Positions 20,447 to 33,353 of a stretch of 64,000 bases of DNA are shown piece by piece (the first letter of the stretch is position 1; each line of letters begins with the position of its first letter). The DNA is taken from NCBI GenBank assembly GCA_038503065.1, contig JBCAMK010000018.1:310001-374000 (forward strand). The letters are read 5' to 3'. Under the pieces are notes generated by a model. The model was not told the DNA's origin. It ran no database searches and was given only the letters and a program-made list of their open reading frames with translations. The position numbers were made by a program, and so were the translations under genes. The DNA is from Paragyromitra xinjiangensis (lineage: Eukaryota > Ascomycota > Pezizomycetes > Pezizales > Discinaceae).

Positions 20447-20653
20447 GTATTATCTCGATCATAAAGAACTGGCCTGGACTAGGCAGTTCTAAATTGGCCT
20501 TCGGAGAACCTCAAAAATTGTCAAACGGTTGCAAAGCATCAGAAATTGTCGCCCCAATCAAGAACCCACTTTCCTGATATAGTAATTTCAATTAAAGTAT
20601 TTCGGCTGAGTCTAGTCGACGTCCAGGCCAGTTCTTTGTGACCAAGATAATAC
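20447..20653. mobile_element. MITE-like element with 33-bp terminal inverted repeats
   Basis: 20447-20479 begins GTATTATCTCGATCATAAAG and 20621-20653 is its inverted copy; the two arms agree at 30 of 33 positions. The 207-bp unit has no coding capacity. Bases outside the arms (TACC.. and ..TAGT) do not give a clear long target duplication; a TA duplication is possible. Size and arms fit a non-autonomous DNA transposon. Confidence 0.7.
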
Positions 20654-22349
20654 TAGTAATAGTAGTGTAATATTGTGACAGCTCAGATTCGCGATACCCA
20701 ATACTTTACCTCTGATCGCGGACACGAGTACACTCCAAGTGCATATTGGGACGTTACACAGGCAACAAGTAGTAGCTGCAGGTATTACGCTATCTTGTAG
20801 CTAGTGCCCGGATCTCACTATCCTTCAGCGAATTTCAAGAGGTTATTTAGCCTACTATAGACTGCCCTACGATCCAGCCAGATGAAGGGCGTAACACTAT
20901 CGCCTAAGTAAGTATACTAATATTCTACTGTAAGAGCTTGGCTTTCACTCTTGTACTACCTTTAATAACTGTTTTGAGTAATACCAACACGACAGCGCCC
21001 AATCCAACGTGTTAATACCCGTCTTATAACTCCAGGGACAACCCAAAGGTGGTAGGTTCCACTATATATCATTGCGATAATCAGTCCCGCGGAATACAAA
21101 CACTATCTATAACATCGTAGACCTATGTCAGACAACGAGAGTTGTACAAACACATCCCATCGTAGGAATCGTGACCTCTTGCTTTCTGATTCCTAAAACC
21201 ACTACTAGTAGGGATCGGTAAAATAAGCATTGCACTATATCAAAAGTGCGGTACGTGGCTGCACAGACCACTCCTAGGCTGAGAACCGGTAAGGACTACC
21301 TAAGCCGGCCCTTTTTTCCTCGCTAACGTCTAGAACCCCCTATCTTCGACCATATCAATAGTATGTGTTGAATCTCACCCTATAACATAATACGAATACC
21401 ACATAAAATACAGTACATTACAATTACTTTTTTTCTAAAAGCAGTGAAGTCAGCAACCTTTAATTTCCACCGAACGGCCGGAATCAAGCACAGCAGTAGA
21501 AGTCATCGATAAGTTCTTTTGCAAACTGGATAGGTAGTCCATAGCCAGAGCTCACTACCAGTCCCCTCTAGGCCACCCACACAACCCGCACCGAACGAGT
21601 GTTCTACTTGTCGACGACCATTCCAACAGAATAACTCTACCGCATTTGGAAGGGCATCGCAAAGTGTAGTTTTATAAATAAGCCGCCGATTAGATAACGC
21701 CACGCACGAAGCCTTCACCTCGACGGGAGTTCCCGTCTTGCCCGCCTTCCAATATTTCGAGAACTCCCACTATCTCGGGAAATTACACGCGAACCATAAA
21801 GTATACGGTGTAGCGTGTCAACCCCAAACCCAACTCCATTTTTTATTTTTCAATCGAGGTCTCCCGCGGGAAGATGTTTGTGGTACGTGACGGTGAGCAC
21901 GTGTGAGCGCTTCCTAACTCGAATCAGATATAACCAAACTTTCTTTTTCTACAACGGGAACCTCTTTCCCCCTACGATTTTTTTTGCTCTACTATCATTT
22001 TGTGTGGTGGTGACAGCATTAGCGGTTTCCATTCGTTCATTTATAATTAAGCGTCTGCATGTCTTACCAGACAAAGGGTTGTGATTAAGCTTTTGCTATT
22101 CTGCAGCCCCTGATTAGCGTTATGCGGGGAGTCTCGGTTATTTCCGCGTATGAAGGTAGGTGGGCTGGGGCTGAACTACGGCTTGAAAAAAAAAAAACTA
22201 CACGATGTGATATCGATGGGAAGAGAAAGAAAGGGGGTGGAAGGGACTCTATCTATAGCTAGGTCAGAAACAAAATAGAGGGCATTCCCCTCTTTAAGAG
22301 AGCACTCAATTCCGTAGAGACACAACAGCAAATTTCTTCAGCAGACAAG
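20654..22349. other. Gene-poor AT-rich tract
   Basis: No gene supported. GACGGGAGTTCCCGTC at about 21722-21737 is a perfect 7-bp stem with a 2-bp centre. The 130 bp before 22350 looks like a leader (TCTTTAAGAGAGCACTCAATTCC then ACAACAGC). Confidence 0.45.
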
Positions 22350-23868
22350 ATGCAACTTTCCGTAAAGTTTCTCTTCGGAATCCTAGTCGCGTCTTCTGCG
22401 ACTAATGTTCTAGCTAGTGCCATCCCGGACTTGGGTCAGTGGAATAACTACGGTACTTGCCCTGATGGAAGTCCAAGGGTTTCTGCTGCTGCGGCGTCGC
22501 AGGCAGGCCCTTTACCTTATTGTTCGAATTATGTCAGCACCTCAGTCTCTACATTGACGCATTTGGCTACGACGACTGTTAAAGGAGGTAAGGAATTGTT
22601 AACTTCGCTCTGCGTTTCCTTCTAATGGACTCTTGTCTGACCAATTGAACCCTGGGATGACAGTCGTGACGAAAACGGAATGCAAAGAAACGGATGTGAA
22701 GACAACCATTGTGAAGACGAAGACTACCACTGGAGCACCGCACACAGTAACTTCGACAATCCCTACCACGGTAATTACGCAGGTTACATATACAACGTAG
22801 GTGATGTCTTTTACATGGTAGGGGATCTTCGTTGACTGTTGAAATAGGACAACGACTCTGCCGGTGGTGACGGTAACGGTAGATAGCCCATCTTTCTTCA
22901 GGTTAAGCAGTACTAAAAATGTTATAGAGTATCAAACTAGTTAGGCGAGACCATAGTCCTCCAAAGCCTACGACTACTACTACTAAATGGTAAGGGTATA
23001 CCTCTGAAGTAATTCGTATTATCTGCTAATAAGAATAACTAGTTCATGCATTGTCTTATTCTGTAATCACATCCGCCTTACTTCAAAAGTAAACATTAGG
23101 GCCTGCTAACAATCTGACTTACTACGAACAGCAACAACGACTGTTTCCTCAGTGAAAACACAAACGGCTTTCTCCACCACGACCACGACCGTTTTGAAGT
23201 CTGAGGTAAAAACAGGGACCACCACAATAACAACAACTATAATTCCAACCTCAACTATAACAGTCCTTACAACTACGTACGTCCCCATGGCATCCCCCAA
23301 TCTAGCCTAAACCCCACTAACAAGAGAAACACCAGCACCCAAAGCTCCACCACGACCACGACCCTAACTCAGGCATCAACAACAACCACCATCCGAACCA
23401 TCCCCTCCGCCTGTGCAGGCGACCTGACCGCACCACCAGTCAACCTAGCAGCCAACACCATCTCACATCCGGAATCAACTTACACAAGTATATACGCTAA
23501 CCAAGGCGTTATCATGCCCGATATCATCAGCTGTTGTACAGCATGTTATAACCTCCCTGGATGCTACAGCTTCAACTTTGGGGTAAGTAGCTCACTCCAC
23601 CCAACCCACCTACCAGGGCTCTAACTTCTGTTGAAACAACTAGAACTTCAACCCTCAAGGGATCCCTCCCCAGCAGGGTGGCAGCTACTGTCAGGTCTTT
23701 GTCGGGATCAATGCGGGTGTTTCTCAACCGAACGCTTGCACTAGCCCTGAGAAGATTAACTTCATTAAATACAACAATCCAGCATCGCTTGGGGCTGGAG
23801 CTGGCGATTTCTTCTATGCTGGTACGGGAGGTTGTAGTTCTGGTATAGATGTGTCATCCATTGGCTAG
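22350..23868 (+). CDS. Secreted Thr-rich protein with apple/PAN-like C-terminal domain
   Basis: Six exons restore one frame: 22350-22587, 22664-22796, 22848-22909, 23132-23276, 23336-23582 and 23644-23868, giving 349 residues. Exon 3 and its long intron are the least certain part (donor GTACTA). Residues 1-22 form a signal peptide (MQLSVKFLFGILVASSATNVLA). A cysteine-containing stretch is followed by repeated Thr-rich segments, likely O-glycosylated; VKTKTTTG..TVTSTIPTTVITQVTYTT in exon 2 is echoed by VKTQTAFSTTTTT..TTTIIPTSTITVLTT in exon 4. The end has CCTACYNLPGCYSFNFG, NPQG..YCQVFVG and a terminal CSSG, the cysteine spacing of small apple-like fungal domains. It is probably a secreted wall or carbohydrate-associated protein. 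No GPI signal is visible. Confidence 0.7.
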
Positions 23869-24311
23869 GAACTCATGTCTCATCGATGACTAGCTGGATT
23901 GATTATGAAATTCTTGTCTTGTGCTTCTTATGAGACCCTACTTTCTTAATGCGTTTATGGAGGTTTATCAATTAGTGGATAAATTAATATATTGCTTATG
24001 CACCAAACTATTCTTACTATATCAATTGAGTAACCTTGAACACTTCAGATTCCAAAGGATACAGTCTGGCTTGTAGGAACTATATGTAGTCAACTTTGCC
24101 CTAGCTTAACTCGTACCGTCTCGTGACTCGAGCCAAAACAGCGCAACATAAGACCACCCACTACAAAAGGTACTCCGATCTTTCTTTTTGAATCATAATT
24201 TCATCGCATGCAACAAAAGTTATGGCGTGAAAAAACCCAGGGTACCCCAATCTCTTAACCTGCTCTAAAGTAAACAGAAGTACCACCAAAGAGTAATCCT
24301 CTCAACATACC

Positions 24312-24340
24312 GAGTGATAGTATATGACCTAAGTCACCAT
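24312..24340 (+). repeat. Dispersed GAGTGAY element, copy L
   Basis: GAGTGAT-AGTAT-ATGACC is followed by TAAGTCACC. Confidence 0.6.
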
Positions 24341-24784
24341 CCTACTTAATTTAAGGCAGCTAGGACTAAGCCTGTCGCCGCAAAGAGTTTTATACTGTGT
24401 TCTATGATACTTATTCCTGAACCTGTCGGGGGTATCTACCCTGGGTTATAGTAATGATGTTCTGTGTGAGAAGAAGCTAGTCAGACAGTTGCGGTGGCGT
24501 TTCTCTTAAGCAGAAATTCGACAAAAGTAAATAATATCTCGCTATGAGTATTAGTCATTAATCGGCTGCGGTGTAGTCGTCAGTTAAAGACCCAGATTAT
24601 CTAGCCTGTTTTGAACGAATCGTTTACCCGCGGAACGAAGAGTTAATCCGCACGGGCCTTAGAGTAATCCACTAAAGCTCCGCAGGGGTAGTGAGTATGG
24701 AAAAACTTATTCCGGGTGTCTCCAATCCTAGATCCAGTTTGAGGTGCCTATACCTAATACCCGGTCGCTTCCGCGCTTTTAGCC

Positions 24785-24835
24785 GAGTGATATGCCATGA
24801 CTCAAGCGCACCGAAATCTAATCTGACCCAAGCTT
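24785..24835 (+). repeat. Dispersed GAGTGAY element, copy M
   Basis: GAGTGAT-ATGCC-ATGACT, tail CAAGCGCACCGAAATCTAATC, similar to copy I at 16798. Confidence 0.65.
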
Positions 24836-27800
24836 CATCTTAAAAAGTTTCTACCGATTAAGGCCGTGTAGATCCTCCTAAAGCTTGAAGCTACAGCCTG
24901 CTTAACATTTTAGGTCATGTCTTCACCTATTGCTAGATGCGGGTCGGGCGTTTTATTCCAACCAGGTTAGTAAACATAGCTATGGTACGGGTCCCGTAGA
25001 GCGGGTACTAGCACAGCTCCATCTTTACATTCTCAAGCATAAACGCCCGGTGCTGCGCCGCCTGCGTGCGTATCGGTTAGCGAGAAGCCTTGAGGATAGC
25101 TTTTGCGCTCTCCGCCGTAGTGCTGCAGATAGGTGTTGCAACGCGGGAGTTCCCCAAATAACAAGTTTAAGCACTCGGGTAAGGCGGGGGGGGGCGATCT
25201 TGAAACAGATAAAGCAGATAAAGCGGGGCGTTTAAGCTTGACCGGATTAGGGAGACCGACATTCCCTACATCTTAACGTGACTGGTAAACCCTGGAAGAC
25301 AGACTTAAATACGCATGAGATATTATTGCTACAACTACGTGTAAGTTATGAGACAGGGCTTTGGATGTATTACAAGTACTGGTGTAGATCTGTTGGCACC
25401 TTCAGCCGGCAGCAGTGGTAGTACTTACCTATCTACTTGAAGTCGAAAGGGATAGCTGTTTCAAAGACACAAGTGCTTTGCTAGGATAATTTTTTAAAGA
25501 CATATGAGAGATTACTAACTATAATCAATGCTTAGAGAAGTGTATATGTATTTACTCCGGCGACGGACCATCAACGCTAGATGTCAACATATTAGAAACA
25601 CTCTAGTGTCTTTCAGCAGCAAGGCTACACACTGAGGACATAAAGCTGTATGGATAATAGATGTGAACTAACTGGGAGACACCGGGAAAGCCTTACCTGT
25701 AAGTGTGCATAGGCCAATGAGGTTGAAACAAGCAGCCATGCATAGCTTATAATTGGCACGGGATATGGATGTTTCCACACAAGCGAGGTATCAGTTCATC
25801 ACACGCGCGGCTATGCATTCTGCATCTTTGGGATCATCGCCATCCTCCTGGGTCCCTGACGTCGCACTAATATCGCGCACTGTAGTATATCGCTGTTTTA
25901 TAGGCTATCTTTTCATCCTCATTTCCTTACTCCTATCTCCGCCTCTCCTGCGATCGAAATAGTAACTTCCATGTCACCGATTACTTAGATCAGAAGGTAG
26001 GCCCCTGCTACTAGCCCTACAGCTTATCCATATGTTACTTTTCAATCAACCTTATTGCCTTAGATTAGTGCAATCGCCTAGTGAATACACTTGCGCCTTA
26101 ACCAGTGTCATTGGGATGGTTAATATGTAATCTGTAGTTAATACTCTGTTTAATTACCTTGTTCAAAATCTTGAATCTCTACCATTGAGTCAGCGTAGCT
26201 GACCCCGGCATTCTTTCCTACGATAGAATTTACGAAGAGATGATACTAAACGGCTTCAATTAAGCGAAATGTGGAAAGCCCAACGCGGAAACCGCTTACA
26301 ATTACACTAAACGAAGATTTCGTGCCAAACTACAGCGGTCGCGCTTTACGTGGCATCCCGGCACAGGAGAAAGTATCTAATGTGACCCACAACAACACTG
26401 ACGGAAATATTATCAAGCTCACGAGTATTTCTTCGTGCACCATCGAACACCGCCAGTGATTGAGGACAAGAGTCTGCTTCATAAAGGTTTAACCGTTCGA
26501 TGGTCTTCACAGGAGTAGTTGGGTACATTGGAGGTACGTCTGGTAGGGACGAGGTTGAGAGATATTTCTCTATTACCAATTTATACTTGGTACAATAGTT
26601 ACCCTTTCCCTCGATCTACCTACAACGATGAGTTGGTCGTTTAAGTTTGTCCCATTGAGATTACGTCCCACTGTTTAGGAATCTAGCTAGCTAGCTTGTC
26701 TCCTAGTTTTACCCGGTTCCCAGGCGCTTGACACCGGAGACTCTTCATGGAGCCAGGTTCTACAAATGCGCATACAGACGCAAAGGAGGTAAAACGGGAA
26801 AGACCCCTCTCAAACTCAAGAACCCGTTCGTGTATGTTGAACCGTCTAGCTTTACGGCTATTCTGTGAAAACTCCAACATATATACAGTGTTAAATTTTA
26901 CATAGAGCCTAGCTGTTCCCTAACTTGAAAGGATTTACCGACAGGCGAACTCCTAGTATGACCCGTTAGCGAAGAGGATATATTTTTCAGTGAAGATGGG
27001 ACGACTTGTTGCTGAAGGGATGACTCATTGACGATGCTCAGGCTTGGCTTTTTTCTTAGTCTAGACAGAAACAATTTCCAATTCCCCAAAACAAAAAACC
27101 ACGTCTAAAAGCAGTCCCATAGACTACTTTTAATGTTAGTATTATGTACTCGAGAGTTAACCTTCGGCAAATACCCAGAGATCAAATCCCGGATGAGCAA
27201 GTTTTGAAGCCCATTATCCGAAAAGCTCAAACCATTCTCAGGAAAAAAGGGGGTTTTCGACACTACACGTAGATACGCAAACTTCAACAGAACCCCTTAC
27301 TCTAGCGTATGACAACAACAACAACCACAATTTCCGCACCTTAGTTAGATTTCCCCCACCGGGAAAATCACTAAATGGTTCCGTGGTTCCGTGGTTCCGA
27401 GGACAGATATATTACTGTGTCGAAACTAGGTCTCCAGATAATCCCCATCTACAGTCTAGTCTTTCGGGGCAAGCCGTTTTAACGGTAACACCGCCCAGGG
27501 AAGATGTTGTGTTTATCAGTACTTGTAAACAGCCCATTACGATGGTGGGTATTAGGATAAACGACTTTTTCAAGGTACCTTTAGACAAAACACCCAGACT
27601 GGGTCACGTGGATGGTCACAGAGAGGGCCACCATATCACAGAAGAGACACCGACCACACCCAGGGCCATAGGTACAAATTTCCAACCTTGCCCATTAAAC
27701 TGCAAAACTTGTCCGCCAATCTCACTATCTGACAGTGGCCTCATTTATCGCCGACACCCCCGGTTTGGAGGTATGTATTTATCCTAACGGTTAATAACAA

Positions 27801-28667
27801 CCCAGAATGGATAATCCCTAGGAAATTGCTGACAGTCAAGCTGGCGGCCCCCAAAACCTCCTACACTCTGCGAATAGCTTCTAATTTCATAAGAATATGT
27901 TTATAGGTTTGACGACCGTCTGGCAAGGTTCGAGGGGTAAAACGACAAATTGACCTGAAAGGCCACAATGTGCATGCTCCACGATGATTCAGTTTCCAAA
28001 AATACGTGAACACACCTATCGAAGGTTCTGTAACATAACATATCACTCGACGCCCAGTTATAATGATGAAAAAAGCTTCGTTGATCAATATGCATATACA
28101 ACAGTAAATGAATTATGACACTGGGGAGTTTCCCTGGGTCACTAAGCGAACAACGTGGTCCTTGGATCTTATTGCTTAGCTAATGAGTAAGAGACACATG
28201 GGAGATCATCGCGCGGTATGCAGGGGCGTGGGTCTAGAGCCACGATCATGGTTTCAAACTGGCCAAGATACATGTAGATAGATAGATACATGTACTAGTA
28301 TCTTACTGGGGATTAGCGTCCCCGTCATAGTATCCCTTAAAGGATTTTGGCTCGGGGAGATACTGTTACGCGGATTTCAACTCGGCGTGTACTCTAAAGA
28401 GAGGAATGATAGGTTTCGTGGAAAAGGTTTTGTAGGGTCGTACATTTCTTGCCTGACTTTTGCCTGACTTCCTGCCCGATCAGTCCCTGAACCCTGCATA
28501 AGCCGACAAGGTAGTCTCCCACGTGTGTGTACTGGATGCCTAATGCTGCTTTACAGCCTCCTGGATTAAGATTGTGGATTTGTAGATCCCTTTACTGATT
28601 TTAGGGTGTTGAATTAAAGGAGGCTTAGACCACCTAACAGTTGTCATCTATCTCCTCGTAATTTCAG

Positions 28668-28823
28668 TGGCGAACAAACAAGAAGCAATCATACCTCTGA
28701 GTCCGAAGGCAGCCGCAGAACCAAGTACTCGGGATAGATCCAGATCACCAACCACAAGACATCCATTCCCACCTCCTGATCTGGAGCCTGAGCTGTACAC
28801 AACTCGTTCCCGTGAGCAACAAG
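28668..28823 (+). other. Possible orphan exon
   Basis: A good acceptor (TAATTTCAG) precedes an open stretch reading ANKQEAIIPLSPKAAAEPST..RDRSRSPTTRHPFPPPD.., which ends at EQQ with a GTACAA donor. The composition looks like real low-complexity protein, but I find no neighbouring exons or start. It may be a gene fragment or chance. Confidence 0.25.
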
Positions 28824-31280
28824 GTACAAAGTGTGATGCTCTCACGTATTATTGCTTTAGCATGACATGCATACATGTACCTGTAGGGCTGAGTTTACGA
28901 CTGACCGATTTTCCTAACCCAACCTCATAGAATAAAATTTCATCGAGCAACCTCACCCACTTATCGCGTGTACTGCTTACCCAATATTTTCGGGGATTTT
29001 CGGGATTCGGAAATTTCTCCGGACCCCATGTTTGCCTTACCGGCTGGCGTTCCGTAATTGGCTCTCTTGGTATTGAACCCATCTCTTGGCTAGACAAGTG
29101 GTATTGTCTCTATTATTAAGCTGAGAAATGGTTAACTCAAGCAGAAGGTAGACATACTGTCATCCAAGGTACCACTCCGTTGGAGGTGTGATCCCATCGG
29201 CATTCCAGCCCACGAACCAAATCCTGAACGTGACGTGATCTCACACCCACGGTTCAAGCATTAAGGGGAGCATAGTCTACTTTATTACCGAAAATCCCGT
29301 GCCCAGTGGCACGAAATAAGAAACCGTGATACACTCGGTACCAAAGCACGGCCTCTAGGCTCCCGCTCTTCGGGTTGACACCGGACGAAGTCATAGTCCG
29401 ACTTCCGTGGCTTTATGGGAAGGTGCCTCAACGGCTATACCAGGATTCCGGTGAGAACTTTATTGGCAGCCTCAACGAAGCCGCATGATGCAGCCCTGTG
29501 CGGCTTTTATCGTCAAGTGGGGGCGTGGCACGTACGAGGCTCTTACGAAGCGAGAGCGGCCAGGATACGCGAGCGTGATGATCAGAATACAAGGTGGGTT
29601 TGATCGATAGGCTGGACACGGTATTCCGTAGGTCTCTGTTGACGGTTACACTGTGGCTTTTCCAAAGCTGAGCTCTGGTGAGAGTCATGAGCATACTGCT
29701 TCGTTGTACCTGACAGAATTACGGAAATTGTAGCACAAGGGAAGAATACAGTAACATGATTTTGCTGCACTGAGAGCTCGTCCACATAAGCATAGAATAA
29801 GCCCTATAGGGTCTGTAACCAATCTCCCTCCACTAGTATGCATCTATAGGCATTGCGCGTTCCGATCGAAGATGTGTCTTTCAACCCCAACGATTGGACC
29901 CAAGCCACGCCTCCGAACGGCGAAAAAGAAGCGAAAAAATCACCTTCCCCGAAGCTTCACCATTTCCCTTTTTCACCACAGATAAAGCAACTATGACCGC
30001 GAGCAGGATTCCCAGCACTCTGGCGCACGATTCCTTTTTTTCTTCTTCCTATTCACTCGTGTCACATTCACACAGTGCCTTTAGCGCACAACTAGATATA
30101 GTTCCATGCACTCGTGTACAAATTCGGAGTCATTCCTCTAGCCCGCTAATAATTAGCCGCGTCCTATTTATTCCCTTCCCCCCCCTCCTCTAGGCACCCA
30201 CGTTAAATTTTTTGGTCCCGTAATCTCCTTCTGATCCACACAATCGCAAATGAAGGGTTGGCCTCATACCCGCTTTTTTTTTTTTCTGCTGGTCAGTATC
30301 ATATAATTGCCGGTAGTTTATACCGAGCTAGCCCCGCGGTAGTTTTTCTCCCGTGCGCGCACCTGCGGGTAAGACACTCCCCCCTCCCACCCCAATTTAG
30401 TGGGCGCGATCGTGCGGCTTTCAAACCCTCACTTTTTTCAGGATCGAAATCCTCTCCTGATCTTTGCTTCTACGATTTACTTTTTTTCTTGGGCGCTTGA
30501 TAACAGAATCTAAGCGGATGGGACAAGAGAGCCGGTACAACCGCACGCACCCAAAGTTGCGCGCCTGAAACTGTGCCGCAACGTAGGTAGCATGTGCTAT
30601 GGAATCGGTGCGCGGGGAATGGTGTCTGTTTTTCTTGCCTTGCGCTAGCTTGGGAAAACGTCACGGCGGAAGATCCAAGTTTGCCGGCGTTTGATCTGCT
30701 CCTGTTGCTAGCCAGCGGCTGTGGCTGCGGCGTGCGAGCCGGCCCGAGCATACACTGACGCGAGCACCATGCCCACTCGGTTATTTTGCGGAGAACCGTT
30801 TTTTCCCTAATTTCCACAATCAAAGTCAGTGAAATTGCTTCAAGGAAATCGAGAAATGCTTCACTTCTGAAGAACGTATCGTATTTCAGCCCGTCTTAGC
30901 ACACAAATAGAGTATATGACAGTAAACTTGAACGTCCGCTACCCCTAAAACCATGCCCAAAACCCAGTCGCTTGAGCGAGTAAAAACCCCCAAGTGTAAA
31001 TAACAAAAATCCGCACCAGGCCCGTTTTCCTTTCCACGCAAAACTGCAAAAGTATAAACAAAGTAAATCGTGTAAGCCCGTACCGCGGTACGCACCCAAA
31101 TAGAAGCGAATGTGTAAAACTAAAGCACAAGAAACTAAGACTAAGAAAATCCCAAACCCAGTGAAGGAAAAGCGCCTGCCTCTAAAGAAACGATACTCCC
31201 AGCCCAGATATAACCGCCCAGCAGAAGGGGAACAAAAAAGGAGAAAACAAAAGTTGAAATAAACTATTAAAAGGCGCATC
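28824..31280. other. Gene-poor tract before the C2H2 gene
   Basis: No gene supported. 29900-30800 is more GC-rich, with polypyrimidine runs (TTTTTTTTTTTC at 30274 and CCCCCCTCC), as in fungal promoters or leaders, but no gene on either strand starts convincingly from it. 30890-31280 is probably the 3' UTR of the - strand C2H2 gene. Confidence 0.4.
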
Positions 31281-32523
31281 TTATCCCCACAGCACTGGTG
31301 CTGGTTTCTGAATCGAAACAATGTCGGATAGAGGTGGGAGATGGGAAGGCATTCCGTTATCGTATTGATTTGATCGCATTTGACCATCGTAAGTCATGCT
31401 TGAGTAGGCATCATCGCGTTGCTGCATTGAGCTGTAGAAGCTGAGGGCCTGCGAATTCCACACTATGGGCTTATTCTTATTCGCCCTGGAAGCAATATCA
31501 ACACGCTTGGGACAACCATCATCTTCGTGTCTGTGAGACGAACGTTAGAAACCTGTACCGTAAAAAAGCGCTAGTCGCCGTGGGCTCTTACCTTCTCAAG
31601 GTGTCTTTGCGAGCAAACATATTATTGCAAAGCTCACAACGAAACTTCTTCTCCTTCGCATGAACACAAGCTTGATGTCTGGTCAAATCCGTCCTCCTCA
31701 CAAAAGCCTTCCTACACTCCTCAACGCGGCAAACATGCGGTCTTGGGCGGTCTGGATCGTGGGTTTCCAAATGCGCGTTGTAGTTCCATATTCTCGAAAA
31801 GTACTTCCCGCACTTGTTGCAGTGAAAATTCGCCTCGCTGGGGTCCGTCAAGCGCCTCTTTTTCCTGTCCCTTGGCGCACCAGATGGCGCTGGCGAGCCT
31901 TCATATGAGCTCTGCATATCCAAAACCGAGGAAACATCGGCGCTCCTTGACCGCTTTATCGAGCTCTGGTCTGAAAACTCTTGTTCATCCATAAAACCGT
32001 TTCCCATTACTGGCATGTTGTGGGAATCCTCAGCACGGAGAATGTCTTCAAGAAAGAGTGGCGGCGGAGAGGTGGAGGCATGGCCCTGCATGGGCAGTGA
32101 CATGTTGTGATCGTTAGACATCCAAATGCCTGGTAAGTTAGGGTCCATTGGCAACTTGTCCTGCGTATCTTGCTGGTAATGGTTCATGGGAGGAGACATT
32201 AGACCGTCAGAAGCTGGAGGTGAGAGGGGTGAATGAGATCGACCGTGTTGGTGATGATGGTGGTTGTGATAATCTGAAGGTATGGGATTAAAAGTATGAT
32301 CTTGCTGTGGTGGAGAGGGCAACGAGTGATGAGGTTGGAGATGGTCGTGTATTGAACGGTGAGAAAGAGATGGCGAAACTGAGTGCATGCTGCGAGGACG
32401 CGACTGGTCTCTTGTACCTCGAATCCAATTATTATCTTGAGACATTGGAGGAGTGTGATAACCGAGTGCTGAGCTTTGCTGGGTCGAGGTGTATGAATGG
32501 GGGGCAAGGTGCGAAGAAGCCAT
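31281..32523 (-). CDS. C2H2 zinc-finger transcription factor
   Basis: Two exons on the - strand (31592-32523, 31281-31530; phase-2 intron) give 393 residues. The first 230 residues are a low-complexity Ser/Pro/His/Gln region (SDYHNHHHHQHG near residue 85), typical of a fungal activation domain. A basic stretch RDRKKRRLTDP, a likely nuclear signal, precedes three fingers: CNKCGKYFSRIWNYNAHLETH, CRVEECRKAF..RHQACVH and CELCNNMFARKDTLRRHEDDGC. The third ends in Cys (C2HC), and its last residues are split by the intron. The C-terminus is Gln/Met-rich and ends IQKPAPVLWG. It should bind DNA in the nucleus. I could not match it to a named regulator. It lies downstream of the YVC1 gene on the same strand. 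Confidence 0.88.
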
Positions 32524-33353
32524 ATAATATTCTTTTAGTCCAACAGTGGGCGGATAGGGTTGTTATGCAACTCTGTGTTCCTTGGTTGTGAAATTTTGCT
32601 TTTTGGTAAAAAAAAGATGCGTGCACTGATCACCAAAAAACGGAAAGTTATGGATCGTCAGCGGTAATTATGCAATAGTGTATTTTTTTCTTTCGCTTTT
32701 GTCTTTTGCTATCGTAGGAGTTCAAGTGTAAATGATGTGGAGGATATAGCGTTGATTTTAAAGTTCGAGGCTCAACAGTCTGATTGTGCGTGTCCTGGTT
32801 GCTTTGGGGCGAATAAAAATAATGCGGGGGGAGAGTTTATGGAGTCATTTCTTGTAGCATACATACCCGTAAGAAACTCCCTCTCTCCCATAAGGCAGAG
32901 GGGTGGTAGGCTCACCGGAACTCGTGGGGTGGTCTCCAGCCAGCCAGTAGTGGTCGTGCGTTAGATGCGGCGGGGTCCGCGAACCAGACCCCTGTCATTA
33001 TCCGCAAGTCGAGGTCTGTCCGCCTCACACGCCAGTCTTTCCTCAACCTGGAACCAGGATGTGAGGCAGAACGGCCAGACGCGCTATGGAGCGAGGTGGA
33101 CCCGTTGGTGGTGGCTTTGGACCAAACAGCGCGGTCAATGTTTCGCGCCGGGCGTCAATGCAACCCCCACCTAGCAAGTCTTTCATGCACGCGTTAGTCT
33201 AACCGATTCGGCCAATGCACGCGAGGCGCGTAGTGGCACACCCTGCCCCACCACTATTCAGGTTTTCTCGCTGTACTTTATTCTGTTCATTCTTGGTATC
33301 CCATACAATTCTTTTTTTCGCGACAACCCTACGCTTCCTCCATACATCCCTAC
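32524..33353. other. Promoter region of the C2H2 gene and 3' flank of the channel gene
   Basis: An 830-bp spacer between two - strand genes. TTGGTAAAAAAAAG and TATTTTTTTCTTTCGC near 32600-32690 are poly-A/T tracts of the kind found in fungal promoters. No other gene seen. Confidence 0.5.

Larger units (their letters stand above)
23869..28667. other. Long gene-poor tract
   Basis: No gene is supported across about 4.8 kb. Open frames (for example 24930-25235, 27383-27787) are short, lack signal peptides or known motifs and have no partner exons I can join. Dispersed elements occur at 24312 and 24785. CAAAGCAGATAAAGCAG-like short repeats near 25205 are the only local repetition noticed. Confidence 0.45.

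Noticed and set aside
24930..25235. 101-residue open frame in the gene-poor tract
   Set aside because: It is basic and open, but there is no known motif, signal peptide, splice partner or codon bias like the neighbouring genes. Chance is as likely.
32307..32591. Plus-strand frames over the C2H2 gene
   Set aside because: They are antisense shadows of the Ser/Pro/His-rich coding region and have no motif of their own.
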